A stretch of DNA of 37,566 bases from an uncultured Rhodospirillales bacterium (GTDB lineage: Bacteria > Pseudomonadota > Alphaproteobacteria > Rhodospirillales > UBA2165): NCBI GenBank assembly GCA_905614355.1, contig CAJQSN010000075.1:1-37566 (forward strand). Reading direction: 5' to 3'. Positions within the stretch are counted from its first letter, which is position 1; each line of letters opens with the position of its first letter. A program made the translations under genes and the position numbers. Shown in pieces: positions 14,202 to 21,315 of this stretch. The notes below the pieces were generated by a model. The model searched no databases, was not told where the DNA came from, and saw nothing but the letters and a program-made list of their open reading frames with translations.

Positions 14202-14205
14202 TTTA

Positions 14206-14523
14206 TTACCCCCCTACTTTTTGCGCCTTGAGTTCCGCTATTTTCGCAGCAATTTCTTCTTCACTGAGAATATCTTGTTCAACAACTAATTTGCGGACAG
14301 CACCTAGCCAACGTTCATAGTAACTCAAAGAATCATAATCCTGCTGTCTGTAGCTTTCGATTGCGCGTCGCAAGGCGTCAACACGAAAAGCTCCCCGGTT
14401 GGGATGGACTAACAACATCAACATAGCATCGACCCGCTGATCAAAAGACGATAATGCATGATCTGATAAATCTATAGGCCCTGCGTCTTGGCCGCCTATA
14501 TCGTGAACACCGGTCATAATCAT
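14206..14523 (-). CDS. nitrile hydratase beta N-terminal domain / thiocyanate hydrolase beta-like subunit
   Basis: A 105-residue helical protein beginning MTGVHDIGGQDAGPI, the HDxGG start typical of nitrile hydratase beta, followed by DALRRAIESYRQQDYDSLSYYERWLGAVRKLVVE, which corresponds to the F-R-x-x-I-E... Y-Y-x-x-W core. It stops just where the fused beta subunit would continue into the SH3-like part. GGAG precedes the ATG at suitable distance. It lies 41 bp after the ABC ATPase gene in the same direction. Thiocyanate hydrolase ScnB is somewhat longer (about 157 residues), so this is a compact version. Nitrile hydratase activator proteins also resemble this domain, but the position in a B-A-C order favours a structural subunit. 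Confidence 0.8.
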   Translation of the reverse strand: MIMTGVHDIGGQDAGPIDLSDHALSSFDQRVDAMLMLLVHPNRGAFRVDALRRAIESYRQQDYDSLSYYERWLGAVRKLVVEQDILSEEEIAAKIAELKAQKVGG

Positions 14524-14564
14524 TTACTCCATAGCGGACAAATTTTTCTAACGTTATATTTCTT

Positions 14565-15659
14565 TTATGTGAACATCAATATATTTTCAGGGTGAACAGA
14601 TATGAATATATTAGACCCAATTACCACCGTGCCGCTTTTTGCAATACCATGATCATTGCCGCCATGTTGTTTCTTATAATGAACATTAATTAGATGCCCA
14701 CTATTAATCCGAACGTACACATCGGCGTAGGCCCCCTTGTAGATACACTCTTCTATCGTACCATTAAAGCTATTTGGTACTTGCGTATCTATTGTTGATG
14801 ATATCGTGAAATTCTCAGGGCGTATTCCTAGCCGTTTACGCTCCCCGTTCTTCAAGCCGGTTGTGTTCACCTTAAGGACTAACCCACCGTCACATTCGAC
14901 CTTCGCATTACTATTTTCATCATAAGCTATAACGCCTGTAAGTACATTGGATGCGCCTAGGAAAGTCATAACGTCATGGCTGATTGGACTTTGATACAAT
15001 GTTTCTGGTGCACCTATTTCTTGAATTTGACCATCGAGCATCACGGCAACCCGATCCGATAATGAGAGCGCTTCTTCTTGATCATGTGTTACGAAAATAG
15101 TGGTAATACCAACCTCATGTTGAATTCGGCGGAACTCTACTTGCATCTGATCACGCAGCTTTCGGTCCAGGGCACCCAGAGGTTCATCCAATAATAAAAC
15201 GTCTGGATGTATGACTAATGCACGGGCCAAGGCAACGCGTTGGCGTTGCCCGCCGGACATTTCCGATGGAAAACGGTTCTCCAAATCGGAGAGCTGAACC
15301 AACTCAAGTATTTGATCAACCCGTTGTCTGATATCCACCTTACTCGCTTTACGCATCACCAGGCCATAAGCAATGTTTTCAGTAACGGTCATGTGCGGAA
15401 ACAGCGCGTAGTCTTGAAATACCAGCCCAAGATTTCTCTTATGGGGCGGCAATTCCAAAATGGAACGTTCATCGATCCGGATATCGCCGGCATGAGGTGT
15501 CGTGAAACCTGCAATAGCTCGTAGCGTCGTCGTCTTGCCACAGCCTGAGGGGCCTAAGATAGAGACACATTCGCCTTCGGCAATATCTAGGCTGACACCC
15601 TTTAAAATCTCATTCTCACCTATGGCCAGTCTGATGGAGTCAATTTCTAAACGTGCCAT
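14565..15659 (-). CDS. polyamine/iron-type ABC transporter ATP-binding protein
   Basis: A 364-residue ATPase of the PotA/CUT1 group: Walker A GPSGCGKTT (36-44), Q-loop VFQDYALFPH, signature MSGGQRQRVALARAL, Walker B VLLLDEPLGALD and switch His in FVTHDQEEAL, followed by a C-terminal TOBE-type regulatory domain (about 240-360). It energises import through the two permeases encoded just upstream. The gene lies 3 bp after the second permease and 41 bp before the three hydratase subunit genes, so one transcript probably covers importer and enzyme. The subfamily covers spermidine/putrescine, iron and other small solutes; the true ligand is inferred to relate to the hydratase substrate or a precursor. 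Confidence 0.9.
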   Translation of the reverse strand: MARLEIDSIRLAIGENEILKGVSLDIAEGECVSILGPSGCGKTTTLRAIAGFTTPHAGDIRIDERSILELPPHKRNLGLVFQDYALFPHMTVTENIAYGLVMRKASKVDIRQRVDQILELVQLSDLENRFPSEMSGGQRQRVALARALVIHPDVLLLDEPLGALDRKLRDQMQVEFRRIQHEVGITTIFVTHDQEEALSLSDRVAVMLDGQIQEIGAPETLYQSPISHDVMTFLGASNVLTGVIAYDENSNAKVECDGGLVLKVNTTGLKNGERKRLGIRPENFTISSTIDTQVPNSFNGTIEECIYKGAYADVYVRINSGHLINVHYKKQHGGNDHGIAKSGTVVIGSNIFISVHPENILMFT

Positions 15660-15662
15660 AGG

Positions 15663-16463
15663 CTATTTTCCAACTGCTAGGGAGATGATACCATAACGGC
15701 GCTCGGCGAGCATTATGACGATGCTGACGATTACAATATAAAGCGTTGAAAAGGCCGCGGGCGTCGGGTCCAAGTTCTGGCTAATGTAATTAAAAACCTC
15801 AATTGGCATAGTTGTAAGCTCGCCACGAACTAGAAAAATACTGATTGGATAATTGTCAAAGCTGATTAGGAATGCAAACAAAAAACCACTAATTAATCCT
15901 GGTCTTAGTTGGGGTAGAGTTATAGTGCGAAACACGGTCAATCGACCGGCTCCCAGGGAGGAGGCGGCCTCTTCCAGTGAAGTATCGGACAACGTTAGCG
16001 ATGCGATTATGGTTCTGATTGGATATGCAACAATCAATACAATGTGTCCAAAGACTAAACTATACCAAGTGAAGGCCACATCTAACATAATAAAAAACTG
16101 GATCAAGGCAATCCCAATCGCCACCGTTGGCAAAGTGACGGGTGATAATAAAAAAGCGGTCAATACTGGCTTTGCAGGGAGAGGATAGCGAACTAATACT
16201 AACGCTGCGCCAATCGCAAAAACTGTTGCCAATCCTGCCGCCATCAAACCAATACCCAGACTTATCAGCGTTGCCGAGCCTATTCGATGAATACTCGAGA
16301 TATTGGCGTACCAATCTAGTGAAAAAGACGTCGGTGGAAATTCGATGAATTGAGATCCGTTGAAGGACACAACAACCGTCAATATGACGGGGAAGACTAA
16401 GAATACCATTGCCAACCATCCCGCAATGTTGACCACGACCCGAAATGATTTGTCTTCAAACAT
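15663..16463 (-). CDS. ABC transporter permease, PotC-like
   Basis: A 266-residue inner-membrane permease with about six hydrophobic segments. The cytoplasmic EAA loop is present as SLEEAASSLGAGRLTVFRTITLPQLRPG near 180-205, which couples to the ATPase. The gene starts 8 bp inside the end of the first permease gene and ends 3 bp before the ATPase, so translation is coupled. Length matches PotC/YdcV-type second permeases. It forms a heterodimeric channel with the product of 16456-17361. Confidence 0.88.
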   Translation of the reverse strand: MFEDKSFRVVVNIAGWLAMVFLVFPVILTVVVSFNGSQFIEFPPTSFSLDWYANISSIHRIGSATLISLGIGLMAAGLATVFAIGAALVLVRYPLPAKPVLTAFLLSPVTLPTVAIGIALIQFFIMLDVAFTWYSLVFGHIVLIVAYPIRTIIASLTLSDTSLEEAASSLGAGRLTVFRTITLPQLRPGLISGFLFAFLISFDNYPISIFLVRGELTTMPIEVFNYISQNLDPTPAAFSTLYIVIVSIVIMLAERRYGIISLAVGK

Positions 16464-17361
16464 CTACCCGCATCACTTTACTGACTAATGCTGCATAGAT
16501 GAACACGATTAAGAATGAACCCAAAGTTAAGGTGATGATAATCGCTGATCCCCATGGGAAATTAAGTTGTACCTCTATTTGTTCCGCCGCGACCTGGGAT
16601 ACCATCGCTGTAGATGGGGAACCAAGCATTAAAGGGGTGACGTAGGAACTCATACAAATCGCAAAGCTCAACATGGTTCCACCAAATATACCGGGCATGG
16701 ATAACGGCAATATTACTCGACGCAACGTCGTCCAAGCATTTGCGCCTAATGAGAGGGAAGCCTCTGCATTAGAAGCGGGAATGCGCAATAAGGAGCCATA
16801 GATCGGTAAAATCATAAACGGCATACAATAATGAACCAGTGCGGTTATAATCGCACCTTCGCTATAGGCCATACGTTTCGGGAATTCGAAAATTTTAAGC
16901 CATATCAGTATGTTGTTGATTGGGCCTGCATCGGCTAGAACCACCAACCAGCCATAATTTCGAATAATAAGCGACGAGGCGAGTGATATAAATGTAACCA
17001 ATAGTATTCCAACCTTGATGCGTGGCGGCGATCGAAGTAGCAACAAGGTTATGGGAAAGCAAATTATAAATGTTATAATGGTTGAAATAATAGATATACG
17101 AAATGTGCGTTTCAAAGACTTTACGGTGCGGGATTTTTGTGTCGTCTTTTCATACTGAAATACCGACAAACCAACATGTGGCTTTTCATCGCCAGGCCAA
17201 GAATGGAGGCTTTCGTATGCCATATTGCCAAATGGCACGGCGTAAAAAATAAACATAAAGGCAATCAGCGGACCAAGCATAACAAGGGCAGGTAAATATT
17301 TCCGCCCTCGTCCTCGCTTAATACTTATCGACATTACACTGCTATCAAATGTTGCCGTCAC
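16456..17361 (-). CDS. ABC transporter permease, PotB-like
   Basis: A 301-residue permease of the spermidine/putrescine type. There is a cytoplasmic N-terminus (KRGRGRKYLPALVMLGP leading into helix 1), a periplasmic loop with SLHSWPGDEKPHVG, five further hydrophobic segments and an EAA loop (EASLSLGANAWTTLRRVILPLSMPG near 200-225). The start is GTG at 17361, 6 bp after the binding-protein stop; an in-frame ATG at 17334 is an alternative. It partners the PotC-like permease, whose gene it overlaps by 8 bp. Confidence 0.87.
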   Translation of the reverse strand: MTATFDSSVMSISIKRGRGRKYLPALVMLGPLIAFMFIFYAVPFGNMAYESLHSWPGDEKPHVGLSVFQYEKTTQKSRTVKSLKRTFRISIISTIITFIICFPITLLLLRSPPRIKVGILLVTFISLASSLIIRNYGWLVVLADAGPINNILIWLKIFEFPKRMAYSEGAIITALVHYCMPFMILPIYGSLLRIPASNAEASLSLGANAWTTLRRVILPLSMPGIFGGTMLSFAICMSSYVTPLMLGSPSTAMVSQVAAEQIEVQLNFPWGSAIIITLTLGSFLIVFIYAALVSKVMRVDV

Positions 17362-17367
17362 AAAAAA

Positions 17368-18450
17368 TCAACCGAATACGTCGTTCCATTTTTCAGTAAT
17401 TTTTGCCCGGTTCGTAGACAAGAAGTCCCAATCTGCGTATGTAGTGTTATCCGCAGGACCTAATAGTTCCTTGGTACGCGGTGTTGCATCAACGCCTTTA
17501 TGAGCTGCACTAGCGTGCAAGATACTGTCGACCTTCATTTGGAACTCTTTTGATAGGCTCATATTTACGTATACTTCCGCCAGTTCAACGTTCGGCGCTT
17601 TGACGGGCATATTTAGGCCAACAATTTCACCATGTTTACCTTCTTTAAGATGTGTGGCAACACCGATTGGAGCGCCTTTGTCTATCAATGGATTGATGAA
17701 CAAGCCATAGAATGGAACGATTGGCACTTGGCCACTTTGTAACATCTGGATGGCCTGTGGGCCGCCAGTATAGACGGCTACGCCATTTTCCTTAAGTTTT
17801 GCGAGATGTGCAATACCCGCTTCCCATTCATATTGGGCATCTTTTAAAGACTTACCAGTAGCTACTTGCGCTGCTGACGTAACCATCCTAACGCCACTGT
17901 TCCAGGTCACAGGTGGAATAGCTATCATGCCTTTATTCTTGTTATCCCAAAGATCCGCCCAAGCGGTGGGCGCTGATTTAATACGCTTTGTATTATAAAA
18001 TAGTGTGTGAACTGCATCAACAACGCCCGCAGAGTAGTTATTAGCGAAGTTATAGGTATCACGGATTGATGCAAAATTTGGAATATTTTTAACATTATGT
18101 TGGCGTAATTGTCCGTCCTTAACAGCTTTATGAACACCAGCTTCGGAGAACATCATTAAGTCAGGTGGATTGTCATATTGGGTCTTCAGCATCACTAGCA
18201 TTTTGGATGTCACGGACTGCTGAACATTGATCTTTGCACCTGTTTTCTTAGTGAATTCCTCATGTAAATGCTTGATCCATAAATTGGCCAAATGACCTTG
18301 GTTCAATACAACATTTATTTCGCCAGCTGCTTTTGCCTTAGTCGTTACCCATGGCATCGAAATCACTGTCACAGCCGCCGCACCGGCAGCCACTTTAACA
18401 AAGCCCCGACGCGTAAGTTTTAAATTAGTTTTCTTGCTTTTTTTTGACAT
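17368..18450 (-). CDS. Tat-exported ABC transporter substrate-binding protein (polyamine-type)
   Basis: A 360-residue periplasmic solute-binding protein, first gene of the seven-gene operon. The N-terminus LKLTRRGFVKVAAGAAAV is a twin-arginine signal with cleavage expected near KAKA-A (about 42). The mature protein has the PotD/AfuA-like class of two-lobed fold: INVVLNQGHL near the start, PPDLMMFSEAG, DAVHTLFYNTKRIKSAPTAWADLWD (hinge region, near 145-165) and a C-terminal NVELAEVYVNMSLSKEFQ. Tat export is notable because many such proteins use Sec, and it would allow folding before export. A strong AGGAGGT ribosome-binding site (18455-18461) and two stem-loops precede the gene. Ligand unknown; the operon partner hydratase suggests a nitrile, thiocyanate or an amine-like precursor. 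Confidence 0.88.
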   Translation of the reverse strand: MSKKSKKTNLKLTRRGFVKVAAGAAAVTVISMPWVTTKAKAAGEINVVLNQGHLANLWIKHLHEEFTKKTGAKINVQQSVTSKMLVMLKTQYDNPPDLMMFSEAGVHKAVKDGQLRQHNVKNIPNFASIRDTYNFANNYSAGVVDAVHTLFYNTKRIKSAPTAWADLWDNKNKGMIAIPPVTWNSGVRMVTSAAQVATGKSLKDAQYEWEAGIAHLAKLKENGVAVYTGGPQAIQMLQSGQVPIVPFYGLFINPLIDKGAPIGVATHLKEGKHGEIVGLNMPVKAPNVELAEVYVNMSLSKEFQMKVDSILHASAAHKGVDATPRTKELLGPADNTTYADWDFLSTNRAKITEKWNDVFG

Positions 18451-18461
18451 AATACCTCCTG

Positions 18462-18516
18462 AGCCTCTTCAGCTTTGAGGCTAATTAACTTCCCCGGCTC
18501 TTGCTCGATTAGAGCC
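18462..18516 (-). promoter_or_regulatory. two tandem stem-loops in the leader of the importer-hydratase operon
   Basis: Just upstream of the binding-protein ribosome-binding site the minus strand contains GGCTCT/AGAGCC (18511-18516 with 18496-18501, 9-nt loop) and then AGCCTC/GAGGCT (18477-18482 with 18462-18467, 9-nt loop). The second stem ends 1-2 nt before the AGGAGGT. The arms share GAGCC/GGCTC words, so an alternative pairing between the two hairpins is possible. This suggests translational or attenuation control. The loops do not match riboswitch classes I can recognise. Confidence 0.45.
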
Positions 18517-18679
18517 TTATATTCTCATCATTCCCAAATAAATCGAGTAATAAATGATCGAGCGATAATTTGAAAATAAACTAAAAGTTGATTTCCAAAA
18601 CATACGATAGAACCTTTTCATTCATCCTGGCAACACAAAAGTACAGTCATAACTATAAGAGTTAGATCAAATATAAAAT

Positions 18680-18964
18680 TTGGAGATAGGACTTCTCACA
18701 CCTCCGGTTGGTTTTAATGTCTACGTAATTAAAAATGCCGTCGGTGTTATTGTCAAGATTAATGGGGTTCTTTTTTTCCCATTTCTGTCTCACATTTTAA
18801 ATGTAATCTTTCACGTATCGTGGACTATCGTAATCTCTGGGGTTACTTTGTATTCACATCCGGGTATTTTATCTACCATCAATAAGGAGCGTATAAAGAA
18901 TTATTATCATACGAGCCACAAAAAATTTAACCATCTCGGATCATTACAAAGGGTCCAGAAATAG
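18680..18964 (+). pseudogene. C-terminal remnant of a TRAP transporter large permease (DctM-like)
   Basis: The frame opens with EIGLLTPPVGFNVYVIKNAVG, which is the conserved start of the last part of DctM-type TRAP permeases (E-x-G-L-x-T-P-P-V-G-x-N-x-x-V-I). A hydrophobic stretch follows where the final membrane helix should be, and then an unrelated tail. About 85% of the normal 430-residue protein is missing, and no DctP/DctQ genes are nearby. It lies in the 966-bp gap between the importer operon and tRNA-Ser, which otherwise holds only leader hairpins and integration scars. Confidence 0.65.
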
Positions 18965-19054
18965 ATTATTCGTTGCCTCATGGTCGGTCTAAACTCAATT
19001 AAATTATTTAAATTTTGATCCTTATTTTGGGTTCAAATGTTAGCCCACACGTTA

Positions 19055-19079
19055 GCCCAACAGGATATACGTTAAGTAC
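19055..19079 (-). repeat. 25-bp perfect repeat beside the tRNA-Thr scar, copy 2
   Basis: Reverse complement of 4092-4116 with no mismatch over 25 bp. On the minus strand it is followed by GGGCTAACGTGTGGGCTAAC, two GGGCTAAC words 12 bp apart, which resemble integrase arm-binding repeats. The spacing from the tRNA-Thr CCA end equals that of copy 1 (46 bp here against 46 bp there, by direct counting). Confidence 0.6.
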
Positions 19080-19125
19080 GATTTATTAGTACTTTATATA
19101 AACGTTTGATTCTAAAAGAGAAAGA

Positions 19126-19171
19126 TGGTGCCGCCACCAAGGTTTGAACCAGGGACCCTCTGATTACAAAT
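19126..19171 (-). repeat. tRNA-Thr(TGT) 3'-half scar (att-like), copy 2
   Basis: On the minus strand this reads from ATTTGTAATCAGAGGGTCCC to GGTGGCGGCACCA, differing from 4000-4045 at four of 46 positions. The T-stem is more degraded here. The 5' half of a tRNA is absent; instead family Y sequence (copy B) abuts the core within about 6 bp. It is inverted relative to copy 1, with 15 kb between them. Confidence 0.75.
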
Positions 19172-19176
19172 TAGAC

Positions 19177-19285
19177 CACCTCTGCACAGATGCGGCAAGA
19201 GACCCTGATATGATTGAGTGGGCACAGGTTCGGGCGATAAAATAGACGGAAAAATAAGTTGTATGACGTACATGTTGTAGCTTAT
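19177..19285 (+). repeat. dispersed gene remnant, family Y copy B
   Basis: The plus strand encodes CTDAARDPDMIEWAQVRAIK and then stops. It is homologous to the minus strand of 2140-2245. Its 5' edge lies directly against the tRNA-Thr scar at 19126-19171, suggesting the family Y gene sat at the end of the integrated element. It is interrupted by several stops and is not functional. Confidence 0.55.
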
Positions 19286-19416
19286 GCGAAAATTAACATG
19301 AAAATTGCTGATTACGGTTAAAGCTCTCTAAGCGGGAACTATTTTGTAGGTAAAATTGTAGGTAAAGTTACCAATAATTTATAACATACTGATAATAATA
19401 ACTAAAATAAGATAAA

Positions 19417-19504
19417 TGGCGGAGAGGGTGGGATTCGAACCCACGGAACCTTGCGGCTCACTCAGTTAGCAACCGAGCGCTTTCGACCTCTCAGCCACCT
19501 CTCC
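19417..19504 (-). tRNA. tRNA-Ser(GCT)
   Basis: An intact 88-nt class II tRNA on the minus strand. Acceptor stem GGAGAGG pairs with CCTCTCC, followed by discriminator G and an encoded CCA. The anticodon loop TTGCTAA gives anticodon GCT, reading AGC/AGU serine codons. The long variable arm (GAGCCGCAAGGTTC region) and T-arm (GTGGG, TTCGAAT, CCCAC) are in place. tRNA-Ser genes are common integration sites, and this one sits at the edge of scarred DNA. Confidence 0.95.
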
Positions 19505-19631
19505 GATTTAACCAAACGCAAGTACCCTTGCATTAGCAAGCGTATATATAAAACTGGAGTAGATAATTGCAACCTAAATATCCAAAACAACATCAGCAAG
19601 TTTAGTTATAGAAAGGCCCCTAACTTGATGG

Positions 19632-20096
19632 CTATTTATTATCAATTTCAATAAGCTGACCAAGTAATTTCTTTAAATGCTTAGATGCCGTAATTCCAAT
19701 ATTTTTCTTAATTATGTCATCCATCTTACGAGCATGTAGTAAAACCGGTTGAGCCCGACTTAGTCCTAATTTTGTCAAACGAATATTAACTGCTCTACGA
19801 TCTCGAGCAACCACTGTTCGTTCTAACCAGCCATCCTCTACCATTGTCTCAATAATTCGACTTAACGTGGGCTGTTTAATAATCATTAACTCAGCAAGCT
19901 CATTTAACGAAACGCCATCGCTATCAATAAGCGTCAACAATACTTTACATTTGTTCCGTGACATCTTTTCTATCGAGGCTATTTCATCAATCTGGCGTGA
20001 GACTAAGTTAGAAGCATGAGCTAGCAAATAAGGCAGAAATTCAAAACTGACTAGCTTTTCTTTTCTATGGTAGTGATTACTTTCTTTCACGTGCAT
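19632..20096 (-). CDS. MarR family transcriptional regulator, divergent from the nicX-like operon
   Basis: A 154-residue winged helix-turn-helix regulator. The DNA-binding part is visible as VSLNELAELMIIKQPTLSRIIETMVEDGWLER (about 62-95), followed by the wing DRRAVNIRLTKLG and a C-terminal dimerisation helix. The ATG at 20096 was chosen; a GTG at 20102 is also in frame. It is transcribed away from the nicX-like operon with a 175-bp shared intergenic region that holds a promoter and an inverted repeat. In Pseudomonas the MarR protein NicR represses nicotinate genes next to nicX/nicD, so a similar role as ligand-responsive repressor is inferred here. Confidence 0.88.
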   Translation of the reverse strand: MHVKESNHYHRKEKLVSFEFLPYLLAHASNLVSRQIDEIASIEKMSRNKCKVLLTLIDSDGVSLNELAELMIIKQPTLSRIIETMVEDGWLERTVVARDRRAVNIRLTKLGLSRAQPVLLHARKMDDIIKKNIGITASKHLKKLLGQLIEIDNK

Positions 20097-20142
20097 ATTC
20101 ACTCTGAAATTTATTTATAGGATAACAGCATATTTTATATCC

Positions 20143-20165
20143 ATGTACAATATATTCATTTACAT
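20143..20165. promoter_or_regulatory. inverted repeat, candidate MarR operator
   Basis: ATGTA (20143-20147) and TACAT (20161-20165) are inverted around a 13-bp A+T-rich centre. The right arm overlaps the -35 element of the promoter towards the nicX-like operon, the position expected for repressor occlusion. Total length of 23 bp fits a MarR dimer site. Only the outer five positions on each side are clearly symmetric. Confidence 0.45.
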
Positions 20166-20187
20166 ATATTTATAGATTGTTTATAAT
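20159..20187 (+). promoter_or_regulatory. sigma70-type promoter of the nicX-like operon
   Basis: TTTACA at 20159-20164 and a consensus TATAAT at 20182-20187 are separated by 17 bp and point towards the nicX-like gene 85 bp downstream. It is the best promoter match in the intergenic region. Overlap with the inverted repeat suggests repression by the divergent MarR protein. Confidence 0.6.
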
Positions 20188-20271
20188 TAGCCACTGTTTG
20201 TTGACCAATAAAATTTTTTAAAGGCACAACAAGAGAAGTAGAATGGATAATACTGAGGGAGAATTAAAGTA

Positions 20272-21315
20272 ATGTTTACTGATCGGATAGAGGCAAAATG
20301 GATTGATACTTTTGAAAAAGCGTTTGAGCTTTGCAAAGTTGTTAAAGGTGAAGAAGTTGCAATTCTCTCAGAGACGCAGTCGCGTGCTTTGAATGTAAAT
20401 TTAGCTGAGCTAGCCTTAATTCGAATGGGAGCTCGCCCTTTTCATGTTGTTGTGCCTACACCGCCACAAGAAGCACCTGTTCCTGTTAGATCAACAGGTG
20501 CATCGAACTCAGTTCAGCAATTGGGACCGGTCGTCAAAGCGCTTGCAGCTAGCAGCATGGTCGTCGACCTAACAGTTGATGGAATGCTGCATTCGCCGGA
20601 ACTACCGGCAATAATTAAGGACGGTGCTCGGTTTTTTATGATATCAGATGAACACCCGGAAGCATTAGAGCGTTTATTGCCAGACCCAGAATTAACCCCG
20701 AGGATTAAAGAAGCTGTTAAATTTACTCGGTCTGCAAAAATAATGCGCGTCACATCAGACGCTGGTACTGATCTAACTATCAATATGGAAAAATCACCCA
20801 CAGTCGGAGTGTGGGGTTATTGCGATCGCCCCGGCACAGTCGCCCATTGGCCAGGGGGTATAATTGTCTCCTTCCCATTAGCGAATACTGTGAACGGCAC
20901 TTTAGTCATGGACAGAGGAGATATTAATTTAACCTTCAAACGTTATTTAGAGAGCCCTATAACTATGACGTTAGAAAAAGACTTTGTGACTAAAATAGAC
21001 GGTAGCGGTACTGATGCCAACATGTTCCGCCGTTACATGGAGGCCTGGGGCGACAAGAATGCCTACGGCACCTCTCATGTTGGTTGGGGTATGAACGAAG
21101 CTGCACGCTATGAGGCTATGACCTTTTATGATAAACGCGATTTTAATGGTACTGAGATCCGTGCATACGCGGGCAACTTTCTTTATTCCACAGGAGCTAA
21201 CGAGTTTGCAAAACGCTTTACCCTAGGACATTTTGATTTACCAATTGGTAATTGCACAATCAAAGTAGATGACGCGGTAGTGGTCGAGAATGGTAAGCTA
21301 ACGGATAAGTTTTAA
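20272..21315 (+). CDS. 2,5-dihydroxypyridine 5,6-dioxygenase-like ring-cleavage enzyme (NicX family)
   Basis: A 347-residue protein of the NicX/M29-like family. In Pseudomonas putida NicX opens 2,5-dihydroxypyridine to N-formylmaleamate using Fe(II). The iron ligands of that enzyme (two His and an HxD Asp near 265, 318 and 320) have clear counterparts: H269 in SHVGWG, and H320 and D322 in LGHFDLPIGNC. Other shared segments are MVVDLTVDGMLHSPEL near 96-111, WGYCDRPGTVAHWPGGIIVSFP near 180-200 and AYAGNFLYSTGAN near 298-310. GGGAGA precedes the ATG. The stop overlaps the next start (TAATG), and the next gene is a NicD-like hydrolase, the enzyme that would take the ring-cleavage product. A 2,5-DHP-like substrate is likely, but upstream hydroxylases of nicotinate are not in the window. 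Confidence 0.82.
   Translation: MFTDRIEAKWIDTFEKAFELCKVVKGEEVAILSETQSRALNVNLAELALIRMGARPFHVVVPTPPQEAPVPVRSTGASNSVQQLGPVVKALAASSMVVDLTVDGMLHSPELPAIIKDGARFFMISDEHPEALERLLPDPELTPRIKEAVKFTRSAKIMRVTSDAGTDLTINMEKSPTVGVWGYCDRPGTVAHWPGGIIVSFPLANTVNGTLVMDRGDINLTFKRYLESPITMTLEKDFVTKIDGSGTDANMFRRYMEAWGDKNAYGTSHVGWGMNEAARYEAMTFYDKRDFNGTEIRAYAGNFLYSTGANEFAKRFTLGHFDLPIGNCTIKVDDAVVVENGKLTDKF

Noticed and set aside
18462-18516. Mini-ykkC (guanidine-II) riboswitch as the identity of the tandem hairpins
   Set aside because: The loops are 9 nt and lack the ACGR tetraloop signature of that class.
19451-19654. Plus-strand 67-codon frame
   Set aside because: It runs antisense through the intact tRNA-Ser gene and has no protein-like character.
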